In this document: positions 1-7,005 of the stretch, in pieces | Position numbering within the stretch: position 1 is the stretch's first letter | Layout of the letters: each line of letters starts with the position of its first letter | Translations under genes and position numbers: made by a program | DNA from: an uncultured bacterium | GTDB lineage: Bacteria; Actinomycetota; Coriobacteriia; Coriobacteriales; Coriobacteriaceae | Direction: 5' to 3' | Assembly (NCBI GenBank): GCA_905215725.1 | Contig: CAJMRD010000028.1 | Location: forward strand, 1 to 24,419 | Length of the DNA stretch: 24,419 nucleotides | The notes under the pieces: model-generated | Seen by the model: only the letters and a program-made list of their open reading frames with translations | What the model was told of the DNA's origin: nothing | The model's database searches: none

Positions 1-709
1 CATCTACCAGGAGACCCGCCACTGGGAGCCTAGTCGCAAGCGTACCGTAGTCATGCGTGTCAAGGAGACGGCCGACGACTATCGCCTGTTCCCTGATCCC
101 GACCTGGCGCCGTTTGATCTGGACGACGAGTTTATCGATCGCTGCCGTGACGAGATCCCCGAGCTGCCCGATGCCAAGCGCGTCCGTTTTGAGGCCGACT
201 TTGGCATTAAGGCCGCCGATGCCGAGCAGATTGCCGGCGACCCGGAGTTTGCCGAGTTCTTTGAGGCCGCCGCTGCCGGAATGGCTGGCAAGGAGGCCCA
301 GACGGTCGCAAACCTGCTGGTGAACGAGATGATTGCCTACCTTAAGGGCGCGGGTGTCTCGCTCACCGAGTCCGGCATTGCGCCGGCTCAGGTGGCAGCT
401 CTTGCCAAGCTACTGGCGACCGATGCCATCAGCTCCAACCAGGCGCACGAGGTCTTTGAGGCCATGGCTCAGACCGGTGACGATCCCAACAAGATCGTCG
501 ACGAGCGCGGTATGCGCCAGGTGAGCGATGCCGGCGCGCTGCAGCCGATCGTGGACGAGGTGCTGGCTAACTGTGCCGATCAGGCGCAGCAGTATCGTGA
601 CGGAAACCAGAAGGTCATCGGCTTTTTGGTGGGCCAGTGCATGAAGGCGAGCCGCGGCAAGGGCAACCCGAAGCTCTTCAACGAGTTGCTGAGAACGTCG
701 CTCTCGTAA
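1..709 (+). CDS. gatB: Asp/Glu-tRNA amidotransferase subunit B (C-terminal part)
   Basis: The gene is cut by the left edge; its reading frame is open from base 2 and ends with TAA at 707-709. GatB is the subunit of the GatCAB complex that holds the misacylated Glu-tRNA(Gln) or Asp-tRNA(Asn) and activates its side chain for transamidation. Visible here is the end of the catalytic cradle (ETRHWEPSR, then MRVKETADDYRLFPDPDL, the well-conserved 'RxKExAxDYRYFPDPDL' block). It is followed by the helical region and the YqeY-like tail domain, which ends in GKGNPKLFNELLRTSL and contacts the tRNA. The internal ATG at 53 is not the real start because homology continues upstream of it. gatC and gatA are presumably upstream, outside the window. 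The stop is followed after 4 nt by a large palindrome and later by a terminator. Confidence 0.95.
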   Translation, partial: IYQETRHWEPSRKRTVVMRVKETADDYRLFPDPDLAPFDLDDEFIDRCRDEIPELPDAKRVRFEADFGIKAADAEQIAGDPEFAEFFEAAAAGMAGKEAQTVANLLVNEMIAYLKGAGVSLTESGIAPAQVAALAKLLATDAISSNQAHEVFEAMAQTGDDPNKIVDERGMRQVSDAGALQPIVDEVLANCADQAQQYRDGNQKVIGFLVGQCMKASRGKGNPKLFNELLRTSLS

Positions 710-713
710 GCGG

Positions 714-854
714 GAACCCGGGAGCCCCGGCAGGGCGGGTGCTTCCTCAAAATTTCGAACAGTCCTGTGCAAGACGAAGGCCACATTAAGTGGCCTTCTT
801 TGCGTGCGGAACTCATTTTGAGCAAGCACCCGCCCTGCCGGGGCTCCCGGGTTC
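714..854 (-). repeat. large palindromic 3'-UTR element, copy 1
   Basis: Arms 714-744 and 824-854 are perfect 31-bp inverted repeats. After one C-C mismatch they continue for 8 bp (746-753 with 815-822). Inside is a second 9-bp stem (776-784 with 790-798) with loop ATTAA. Read on the minus strand, the core is GAGTTCCGCACG, 4 nt, the inner stem with loop TTAAT, 9 nt, AGGACTGTTCGA. The same core occurs in copy 2 at 14941-15074 with different stem sequences. The element starts 4 nt after the gatB stop and lies before the terminator at 906-935, so it would be transcribed as part of the gatB 3' UTR. No coding potential is apparent. Confidence 0.9.
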
Positions 855-905
855 TGGCAACGACTCGGCCGTTCGGGTCAGGTGGGGCTGAATGGAATAG
901 AGTGA

Positions 906-935
906 ATGGGCGCGCCGTTGGCGCCCCCATTTTTT
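906..935 (+). terminator. Rho-independent terminator of the gatB operon
   Basis: ATGGG and GCGCC pair with GGCGC and CCCAT around a GTT loop, with one C-C mismatch, and a run of six T follows. This is the first classical terminator after gatB, about 50 bp past the palindromic element. The rest of 855-1003 shows no gene. Confidence 0.8.
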
Positions 936-1003
936 GTGGATGTGGCGCCGGGGCGGTTCCTTGGTCACACCGCGTTCTAAGATTTCCAAAAAGTTAACCT
1001 TTG

Positions 1004-1035
1004 TTGAACTTAATAGTTAGATAAACTAAACTATT
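1004..1035 (+). promoter_or_regulatory. promoter with overlapping operator-like palindrome
   Basis: A -35 box TTGAAC (1004-1009) and a -10 box TAAACT (1027-1032) are separated by 17 bp. An inverted repeat AATAGTT (1012-1018) / AACTATT (1029-1035), with an inner TTAG / CTAA repeat, covers the spacer and the -10 box. This is a good position for a repressor. A second pair of CTCGAG blocks lies at 1049-1054 and 1067-1072. The AT-rich symmetric site resembles operators of metal-sensing DtxR/MntR-type repressors, which would fit the metal ATPase downstream, but that link is inference. Confidence 0.55.
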
Positions 1036-1119
1036 TTCCAAAAGTGTGCTCGAGCTAACTAATGAACTCGAGTGCTGAGGCACCGTGCCGCGTCCAATGC
1101 GGCAAAAGGGAGAAGCAAC

Positions 1120-1365
1120 ATGAAGAAGTCGACGTTTAACACCCTGCTTGTCGGTGGCGGTTTTCTGCTTGGCACGGCCGGCATCAAGCTGCTTACCAGC
1201 GCTCCGGTCAAGAATGCCTGCGTGCAGGGTATCGCGTGCGGCATGCGCATCAAGAACGGCTACCAGGACATGGTCGAGCAGGCCAAGGCTAATGTCGACG
1301 ACATGGTTGCCGAGGCGGCCTACATCACCCAGAGCGAGGCCGCTGCTGACGAGGCAGCCGAGTAA
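1120..1365 (+). CDS. small membrane protein, DUF6110 family
   Basis: An 81-residue protein. The ATG at 1120 is chosen over an in-frame GTG at 1072 because GGGAGA lies 6 nt upstream of it. It has one hydrophobic segment near the N-terminus (about residues 9-26, LLVGGGFLLGTAGIKLL) and then a charged, Ala/Glu-rich tail, so it is probably a single-pass membrane protein with a cytoplasmic tail. The next gene, 18 nt downstream, is a heavy-metal P-type ATPase. DUF6110 proteins are commonly annotated next to such ATPases, which suggests an accessory or chaperone-like role in metal transport. The family assignment is from recall of the sequence type; no biochemical function is claimed. Confidence 0.75.
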   Translation: MKKSTFNTLLVGGGFLLGTAGIKLLTSAPVKNACVQGIACGMRIKNGYQDMVEQAKANVDDMVAEAAYITQSEAAADEAAE

Positions 1366-1383
1366 CGCTTCCAGGCACAAACT

Positions 1384-3459
1384 ATGAGATTCTCGATTAT
1401 TAGCGAGATCCCCGGCAGGACCCGTCTTCAATTGGCGGGTCCTGTGCCGGAGAGCGATCTCGATGCACTTCTTAAGCTTGGCGGCGACATTGACGGCGTG
1501 CGCAAAGTGCGCGTGTATGGCCGCATTGGCCAGATGGCGCTGGAGTACGACGAACCGCGCCGCGCGAGCGTGCTCGACGCCTTGGGCGCACTCGATGCTC
1601 AAGCTATCGCCGATGCCAAGTCGGGCTACGTGATGCAGCTTGAGCCACGCAAGCACAAGCTCGTCATGGATCTTGCCACACTTATCGGCGCCCACTACGC
1701 ACGTCGCTGGTTCTTGCCGACGCCTCTGCGTGCGGTGTTTGTCGTGGCCGGTTACATGGCATTTTTGCGCGCTGCCCTTCATGAGCTGGCGCAGCCGCGC
1801 CTGACCGTTCCTGTGCTCGACGCTTCGGCCATTGGCATTTCGTTCGTCAAGCGTGATGTCGATACCGCGGGGCAGACGATGTTCCTGCTCAACGTGGGCG
1901 AGCTGCTCGAGGACTACACCCGCGCCATGAGCGAAAACGAGCTCATCAACTCGCTGCTCGATGTGCCCGACAAGGCGCAAAAGGTCGTCGGCGACACCGA
2001 GGTGAGCGTTGCCGCGACCGAGCTCGAGCCCGGCGATCTGGTCGCCGTGCGCACCGGCATGTCCATCTGCATCGACGGCGTGGTCGAGCAGGGGAGCGCT
2101 ATGGTCAACCAGGCGACCCTGACCGGCGAGCCGCTTGCCGTTGAGCGCAGCGCAGGCGACGACGTGTTCGCCGGAACCGTCGTGGAAGACGGCGGCATCT
2201 TGGTGCGCGTGCGCGCCAACACGGCTCAGACCAAGCTCCGCTCGATCGTCTCGCTCGTGCAGACGGCCGACTCGCTCAAGTCCGAGGGCCAGTCGCATAT
2301 GGAGGACCTTGCCAATAAGATTGTCCCGTGGAACTTTCTGCTCGCGGGCCTTGTCGCTCTCACCACCCGCAGTCTCATCAAGACCTCGGCGGCGCTGATG
2401 GTCGACTACTCGTGCGCGCTCAAGCTCACGGGCTCCGTTGCCGTCATGACCGCCATGAGCGATGCCGCCAAGATGGGCGTGATGGTCAAGGGCGCGAAGT
2501 ACTTTGAGTCGTTTGCCAAGGCCGATACCATTGTCTTTGATAAGACCGGCACGCTCACCGAGGCGCAGCCGCGCCTAGCTTGCGTGCTCACGACCGACGG
2601 CTGGAGCGAGGATGAGGTCCTGCGCCTTTCCGCTTGCTTGGAGGAGCATTTCCCGCATCCGGTGGCGCGTGCCGTGGTCAACGCCGCCCGCGAGCGTGGG
2701 CTCGAGCACCGCGAGCGTCACGCTGCGGTCGAGTACATCGTGGCGCACGGCATCGCTTCGTCCATCGAGGGGCGTCGCGCGATTATCGGCTCGGCGCACT
2801 TTGTGTTTGAGGACGAGGGCGCGCAGCTCGAGTCCGACATTAAGGAGCGCATCGAGTCCCAGATGCAGGGCCTGTCGCCGCTGTATCTGGCGGTCGATGG
2901 CAAGGTCGTCGGCGTGCTCGGTATCGAGGATCCGCTCAAGCCTGGGGTCCGTGAGGCCATCGCCGACCTGCATGCGCTGGGCGTCAAGCATGTCGTTATG
3001 CTCACGGGCGATTCGGAGCGCACGGCCGAGCGCATTGCGCGCGAGGCGGGTGTCGACGAGTTTAAGGCCGAACTGCTGCCCGAGGACAAGTACGCCTATG
3101 TGGAGCGCATTAAGCGCGAGGGGCGCCACGTTGCCATGGTGGGCGACGGCGTCAACGATTCACCGGCGCTCGGTTTGGCCGACGTGGGGCTGGCCATGGG
3201 CGGCGGAAGCGACATCGCCAAGGAGGTCGCCGATATCATCCTGACCGATACGGATCTTGCCGCGATCGTGCGTCTGCGCCGCATGAGTCAGGGGCTTATC
3301 GACCGTCTGACGAGTTCGTATTCCAAGGTGATGCTCACCAACTCGGCGCTGTTGGCATTGGGTATTACCGGCATGATCACTCCGCAGACTTCGTCACTGC
3401 TGCACAACGGCTCAACGATCGCCTACAGCCTGAGCAACGCGAAGGCGTATCTGCGTTAG
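1384..3459 (+). CDS. heavy-metal-translocating P1B-type ATPase
   Basis: A 691-residue metal-exporting ATPase of the inner membrane. Residues 1-60 look like a degenerate HMA-type domain without a CxxC metal site. Hydrophobic segments follow at about 110-125 and 140-160. The actuator domain carries LTGEP (TGE at 247-249), and the intramembrane metal-site helix reads DYSCALKL (341-348). The phosphorylation motif DKTGTLT starts at D386, the P1B-type HP pair is H425-P426, and the hinge GDGVND is at 587-592. The C-terminus has the HNGSTIAYSLSNA tail seen in this group. The usual CPx motif is replaced by Ser-Cys-Ala, so the transported ion is unclear; Mn, Fe or Zn are possible. It shares a promoter with the DUF6110 gene and ends at a strong hairpin. 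Confidence 0.92.
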   Translation: MRFSIISEIPGRTRLQLAGPVPESDLDALLKLGGDIDGVRKVRVYGRIGQMALEYDEPRRASVLDALGALDAQAIADAKSGYVMQLEPRKHKLVMDLATLIGAHYARRWFLPTPLRAVFVVAGYMAFLRAALHELAQPRLTVPVLDASAIGISFVKRDVDTAGQTMFLLNVGELLEDYTRAMSENELINSLLDVPDKAQKVVGDTEVSVAATELEPGDLVAVRTGMSICIDGVVEQGSAMVNQATLTGEPLAVERSAGDDVFAGTVVEDGGILVRVRANTAQTKLRSIVSLVQTADSLKSEGQSHMEDLANKIVPWNFLLAGLVALTTRSLIKTSAALMVDYSCALKLTGSVAVMTAMSDAAKMGVMVKGAKYFESFAKADTIVFDKTGTLTEAQPRLACVLTTDGWSEDEVLRLSACLEEHFPHPVARAVVNAARERGLEHRERHAAVEYIVAHGIASSIEGRRAIIGSAHFVFEDEGAQLESDIKERIESQMQGLSPLYLAVDGKVVGVLGIEDPLKPGVREAIADLHALGVKHVVMLTGDSERTAERIAREAGVDEFKAELLPEDKYAYVERIKREGRHVAMVGDGVNDSPALGLADVGLAMGGGSDIAKEVADIILTDTDLAAIVRLRRMSQGLIDRLTSSYSKVMLTNSALLALGITGMITPQTSSLLHNGSTIAYSLSNAKAYLR

Positions 3460-3478
3460 GGTTTTCGATTGAGCTTAT

Positions 3479-3525
3479 GGCCTGCACCCGGGCGGTACCG
3501 CAGCCGCCAGGGTGCAGGCCTTTTT
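3479..3525. terminator. terminator between convergent genes
   Basis: GGCCTGCACCC (3479-3489) pairs with GGGTGCAGGCC (3510-3520). An inner GGCGG/CCGCC pair lies within it, and TTTTT follows on the plus strand. It ends the ATPase transcript and abuts the stop codon of the convergent minus-strand gene (3524-3526), so it may also act on that side, although it lacks a clear T-run there. Confidence 0.85.
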
Positions 3526-3958
3526 AGGCAAGTGCAGCTTTGATGGCAGGGGCTTCGGTGAGCTGCTCGGCTGCCTTATCGTCGGAGCTGTCGAGTGCTG
3601 CCAGACTGCGGTAGACCCACTCGTTGACCTGGGTGTTCTTGACGCCTGCGGTCTGCATAAGGGCGCCTACCTCGCGGATTGCTGCGAGCAGATCGGCTTT
3701 GGGACCCGCGAGCTCGACCTCGATGCCGTGGTAGGCGGCCACGCCGCGGTTCTCACTCACGTGGTCGATAAAGCCCTCGACGGTCTCAAGCTGCTGGGCG
3801 AGAGCTGCATCATCGTCAGCGTCCAGCGCGACGAGTGCGTTCGATACCGTGAGGGCGGGATGTCCGCAGGGGACAAAGCCTTCGATGACATCCATAGCTT
3901 CGGTAATGGTTGAGCCTAGGCCTGCGAGGGCATTGACGAGCTGCTGCTTGGTATCCAT
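3524..3958 (-). CDS. hypothetical protein, 144 residues
   Basis: Not recognised. The start ATG (minus strand, 3956-3958) has AAAGGA 5 nt upstream, and a possible -10 box TATATT lies at 3995-4000, so expression is plausible. The protein is acidic and Ala-rich with no signal peptide or membrane segment, and is predicted to be mostly helical and cytoplasmic. Notable stretches are VIEGFVPCGHPALTVSNAL near residue 25-43 and AAYHGIEVELAGPKADLL in the middle. It sits between the convergent metal ATPase and the divergent tmRNA gene. It has no clear functional link with either. Confidence 0.75.
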   Translation of the reverse strand: MDTKQQLVNALAGLGSTITEAMDVIEGFVPCGHPALTVSNALVALDADDDAALAQQLETVEGFIDHVSENRGVAAYHGIEVELAGPKADLLAAIREVGALMQTAGVKNTQVNEWVYRSLAALDSSDDKAAEQLTEAPAIKAALA

Positions 3959-4195
3959 AACGGTCCTTTCGACGGGTCAATTTTGCTTGGCGAAAATATA
4001 CGTGACGCGATCGGTAGCAAAAGTGCGAAGTGCGGAGCACATTGGGGTCTTCACAGCTCGTGCATAGAACAGCTGTCTGCCTTTAGAACGTGGTAAGATA
4101 ACACTCCACAAGCGGGGCTCACCCCGCATGTTCCTTGAAAAGTCAACGGGTGTTGGGCGCTCGTGTCCAATGCCATCCAGACTTTCCCGACATTC

Positions 4196-4559
4196 GGGGG
4201 CGACTGGTTTCGACACGATAGCTCTGAGAGAGGAAGCAAGCCGAGGTCTCCTCGCCTCGTTAAACAGGGGTACCGTCAAATTGAATTGACAACAACTCTT
4301 CTTTTGAGCCTATGGCTCTCGCTGCTTAGTCTATAGCGGCGCGTCAACCCGGTGATTTCCCCGACACCGGCGCGACGTCATTTTAGGGGAATGCTCCTGC
4401 GCACGTAATCGGTATGGCGCAGGCTAAGACCGAACCGGTTAGGACGCCGCGAGCGTGTCGCTGCGCGCAAAGCGTCCGAGACTAAACCAGCGACTGAGCT
4501 TGGAGATGCCAATCAGGGGGCTTTCGTGGACCGGAGTTCGATTCTCCGCGCCTCCACCA
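4196..4559 (+). ncRNA. ssrA: transfer-messenger RNA (tmRNA)
   Basis: The 5' end GGGGGCGACTGGTTTCGAC and the 3' end GTTCGATTCTCCGCGCCTCCACCA are the two halves of the alanyl-tRNA-like domain. GGGGGCG (4196-4202) pairs with CGCCTCC (4549-4555), with one G-U pair, and CCA is encoded at 4557-4559. The messenger part probably resumes at GAC (4288) and encodes DNNSSFEPMALAA before TAG at 4327-4329. The ALAA end is the typical protease-recognition tail. tmRNA with SmpB rescues stalled ribosomes. An extended -10-like TGGTAAGAT lies at 4091-4099, about 95 bp upstream, so a 5' leader removed by RNase P is likely. Confidence 0.97.
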
Positions 4560-4568
4560 ATAGTTACA

Positions 4569-4602
4569 AGCAGGTAGAGAAGTGTCTCTACCTGCTTTTT
4601 TA
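4569..4602 (+). terminator. tmRNA terminator
   Basis: AGCAGGTAGAGA (4569-4580) and TCTCTACCTGCT (4585-4596) form a perfect 12-bp stem with an AGTG loop, followed by a T-run. It lies 9 nt after the tmRNA CCA end. Confidence 0.93.
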
Positions 4603-4678
4603 TTACTTACAGATACCGCGGAGGATCGAACTCTATGCAGGGCGCGGGCGTAAAGAAAACGTCTCAGTGACGCAGAGT

Positions 4679-4889
4679 GGGACGCGCTTTCCCAATGGCG
4701 GCCCAGGCGGAAAGTCCATCCCGGAATCCGCGCTCAGACTGGGACGTAGTTTCCGGATGGCGCCTCAAGCGGAAACTGCGACCCGGAATCGAGCCGTAGA
4801 GTGGGACATGCTTTCCCAATGGCAGCTCAAGCGGAAAGCGCGTCCCGGAATTTGCTCTGAGAACGGGACACACTTTCCGCTTCGCTCAC
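4679..4889. repeat. tandem 62-bp hairpin repeat, 3 full units plus a partial one
   Basis: GGGAC blocks start at 4679, 4741, 4803 and 4865, an exact 62-bp period. Each full unit reads GGGAC-N4-TTTCC, about 16 nt, GGAAA-N4-GTCCC-like, so it folds on itself. The N4 pairs change between units while largely keeping pairing (GTAG/CTGC in unit 2, ATGC/GCGC in unit 3). Unit 4 is truncated after TTTCC. The array fills the space between the tmRNA terminator and the patatin gene. I see no convincing coding signal in it. Confidence 0.8.
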
Positions 4890-4964
4890 CGCCTCAAAAA
4901 CCCATGCGCTCTCCATCCCAAAACTGGGTAGAAGAAGGCCAAAACGCAATCGCAGGAGGTCAAT

Positions 4965-5846
4965 ATGACTGCAGAAGATAAGGCAAAGAACGCCGGCAAG
5001 GTCGCGCTCGTCTTGGAGGGTGGTAGTTTTCGCGGGCAGTTTACCGCGGGCGTGCTCGACGTTCTCATGGAGGCCGGCGTCGAGATTCCGGCTGTCTACG
5101 GTGTATCGGCCGGCGCCCTCAACGGCGTGAATTACAAGTCGCACCAGATCGGCCGTGCCAACCGCATCAACCTGGCTTTCTGCAATGACAGCCGCTTCAT
5201 GGGCGCCGCATCGTTTGCGTCCACGGGCTCCATTGTGGGTTACGACTTTATCTTCAACGATGTCCAGGACCGCCTGGATCCCTTTGACAACGAGACGTTC
5301 GACGCGAGCCCCATCGAGATGTACGCCGTCGCTACGGACATGCTCTTTGGAACCGCCACGTACCTCCCGGTCAAAAGCGCCGTGCTCGACCTCGACGCCG
5401 TGCGCGTGCAGATGGCGCGCCGCGCGCCGGGCCGGGACAAGACCGCGACGACGCGGCTCGAGGCCGTCGACGGTGGCGTAGCCGATTCGATCCCCATCGA
5501 GCACGTGCTGGAGGAGGCGGGCTTCGACCGTGCAGTCGTCATCGTCACGCAGGATCGTTCGTATGAGAAAAAGCCTTACGAGTTTATGCCTGCCGCGCGC
5601 GCCCGCTATGCCGACTACCCCTATCTGCTCGAGGGAATCGAGACGCGCCACGACCGCTACAACATTCAGCGCATGCACCTGTGGAAGTATGAGCGCGAGG
5701 GGCGTGCGTTGGTCATCGCTCCGCAAAAGCCGGTCGAGGTTGGTCATGTCGAGCACGATCCGGCAAAGCTTTTGGACCTGTATATCCAGGGCCGTCAGGA
5801 GGCAAAGCGCCTGCTCGCGGAAATCCAAGAGTTCGTTGAACGCTAG
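4965..5846 (+). CDS. patatin-like phospholipase family protein
   Basis: A 293-residue cytoplasmic serine lipid acyl hydrolase of the bacterial patatin (YchK/RssA-like) group, which would cleave acyl esters of phospholipids. The ATG at 4965 has a strong AGGAGGT 5-6 nt upstream. The oxyanion loop is GGSFRG (19-24), the nucleophile elbow GVSAG (46-50, Ser48), and the catalytic Asp lies in DGG (D169). The C-terminal part (RARYADYPYLLEGIETRHDRYN and the tail) matches the group. The piece just before DGG, about residues 148-168, is unusual: it is Arg/Thr-rich and lacks the expected 'RASxSxP' segment, although the spacing to DGG is normal. Activity is likely but not certain. The natural substrate is unknown. 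Confidence 0.88.
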   Translation: MTAEDKAKNAGKVALVLEGGSFRGQFTAGVLDVLMEAGVEIPAVYGVSAGALNGVNYKSHQIGRANRINLAFCNDSRFMGAASFASTGSIVGYDFIFNDVQDRLDPFDNETFDASPIEMYAVATDMLFGTATYLPVKSAVLDLDAVRVQMARRAPGRDKTATTRLEAVDGGVADSIPIEHVLEEAGFDRAVVIVTQDRSYEKKPYEFMPAARARYADYPYLLEGIETRHDRYNIQRMHLWKYEREGRALVIAPQKPVEVGHVEHDPAKLLDLYIQGRQEAKRLLAEIQEFVER

Positions 5847-5946
5847 CGACGGCGAACCCTCAAAAAATGACAACAGCTAAAGAGCTGGAAAAATCACGGC
5901 TCGTGGATGACATGTGCAGAAACTCTGGTCGGAGCCAAAATACCTG

Positions 5947-5974
5947 TTGACTCGTACGGCGAGCGAGGTAATAT
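5947..5974 (+). promoter_or_regulatory. promoter of rplM-rpsI
   Basis: TTGACT (5947-5952), a 16-bp spacer and TAATAT (5969-5974) make a strong housekeeping promoter about 65 bp upstream of the rplM start. The stretch 5847-5946 shows no gene. Confidence 0.85.
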
Positions 5975-6040
5975 GGACGGGTTACTTGCAGAGCCCCGTG
6001 AATCTCTGTAACAACACGTACTGTACATGGAGGAGTCTAA

Positions 6041-6484
6041 GTGATTTCGAAATCGACTCACTACGCCAAGCAGGGCGAGGTCCAGCGCAACTGGGTTCTC
6101 GTCGACGCCGATGGTGCTGTCCTGGGCCGTCTTGCCACCCAGATCGCAATGATCCTGCGCGGTAAGAACAAGCCCCAGTTCACGCCCAACAGCGACTGCG
6201 GCGATTTCGTTGTCGTCATCAACGCCGATAAGGTCCAGCTTACCGGTAACAAGGCCGACACGAAGACCTATTATCGCCACAGCGGCTACAACGGCGGCCT
6301 CAAGGCTGAGAGCTTCCGCCAGGCTATGGAGAAGCACCCGGAGAAGGTCATCGAGCGCGCCGTTCGCGGTATGCTGCCCAAGACCACCCTCGGCCGTGCC
6401 CAGATGACCAAGCTTAAGGTCTACGCTGGTGCCGAGCATCCGCATGCTGCCCAGAACCCCACGAAGATTGAGCTGGAGGCTTAA
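6041..6484 (+). CDS. rplM: 50S ribosomal protein L13 (uL13)
   Basis: A 147-residue large-subunit protein that binds 23S rRNA early in assembly. It starts at GTG 6041, with GGAGGAG about 6 nt upstream. Family signatures are WVLVDADGAVLGRLATQIA near the N-terminus, the GDFVVVINADKVQLTGNK block, and AVRGMLPKTTLGRAQMTKLKVYAG near the C-terminus. The length is usual for the family. The stop is 2 nt before the rpsI start, so the two genes are co-transcribed from the promoter at 5947. Confidence 0.98.
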   Translation: MISKSTHYAKQGEVQRNWVLVDADGAVLGRLATQIAMILRGKNKPQFTPNSDCGDFVVVINADKVQLTGNKADTKTYYRHSGYNGGLKAESFRQAMEKHPEKVIERAVRGMLPKTTLGRAQMTKLKVYAGAEHPHAAQNPTKIELEA

Positions 6485-6486
6485 AG

Positions 6487-6882
<396 letters not shown>

Positions 6883-6912
6883 GGTTTTATCTCCTTTCGA
6901 GATACAATGTAC

Positions 6913-6957
6913 AAGCGGGGCCTGCCGATTCCTCGGCGGGTCCCGCTTTTCTTTTTC
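6913..6957 (+). terminator. terminator of rplM-rpsI
   Basis: AAGCGGG (6913-6919) pairs with CCCGCTT (6942-6948). Inner arms CCTGCCG/TCGGCGGG extend the stem, and T-rich sequence follows to 6957. It separates the ribosomal operon from glmM. Confidence 0.9.
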
Positions 6958-7005
6958 GACTAGGGTGGGCGGTTGCATATCGCCTGCTAGGGAAGGAGCG
7001 ATCCT

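Noticed and set aside
767..997. 76-codon plus-strand open frame after gatB
   Set aside because: It lies in the palindrome and the terminator, with no ribosome binding site and no family resemblance.
994..2298. 434-codon minus-strand open frame opposite the ATPase
   Set aside because: It is a shadow of the GC-rich ATPase gene; the plus-strand protein has all P-type ATPase motifs.
4526..4981. 151-codon plus-strand open frame
   Set aside because: It begins inside tmRNA, crosses the tmRNA terminator and the 62-bp repeat array, and ends within the patatin gene start in another frame.
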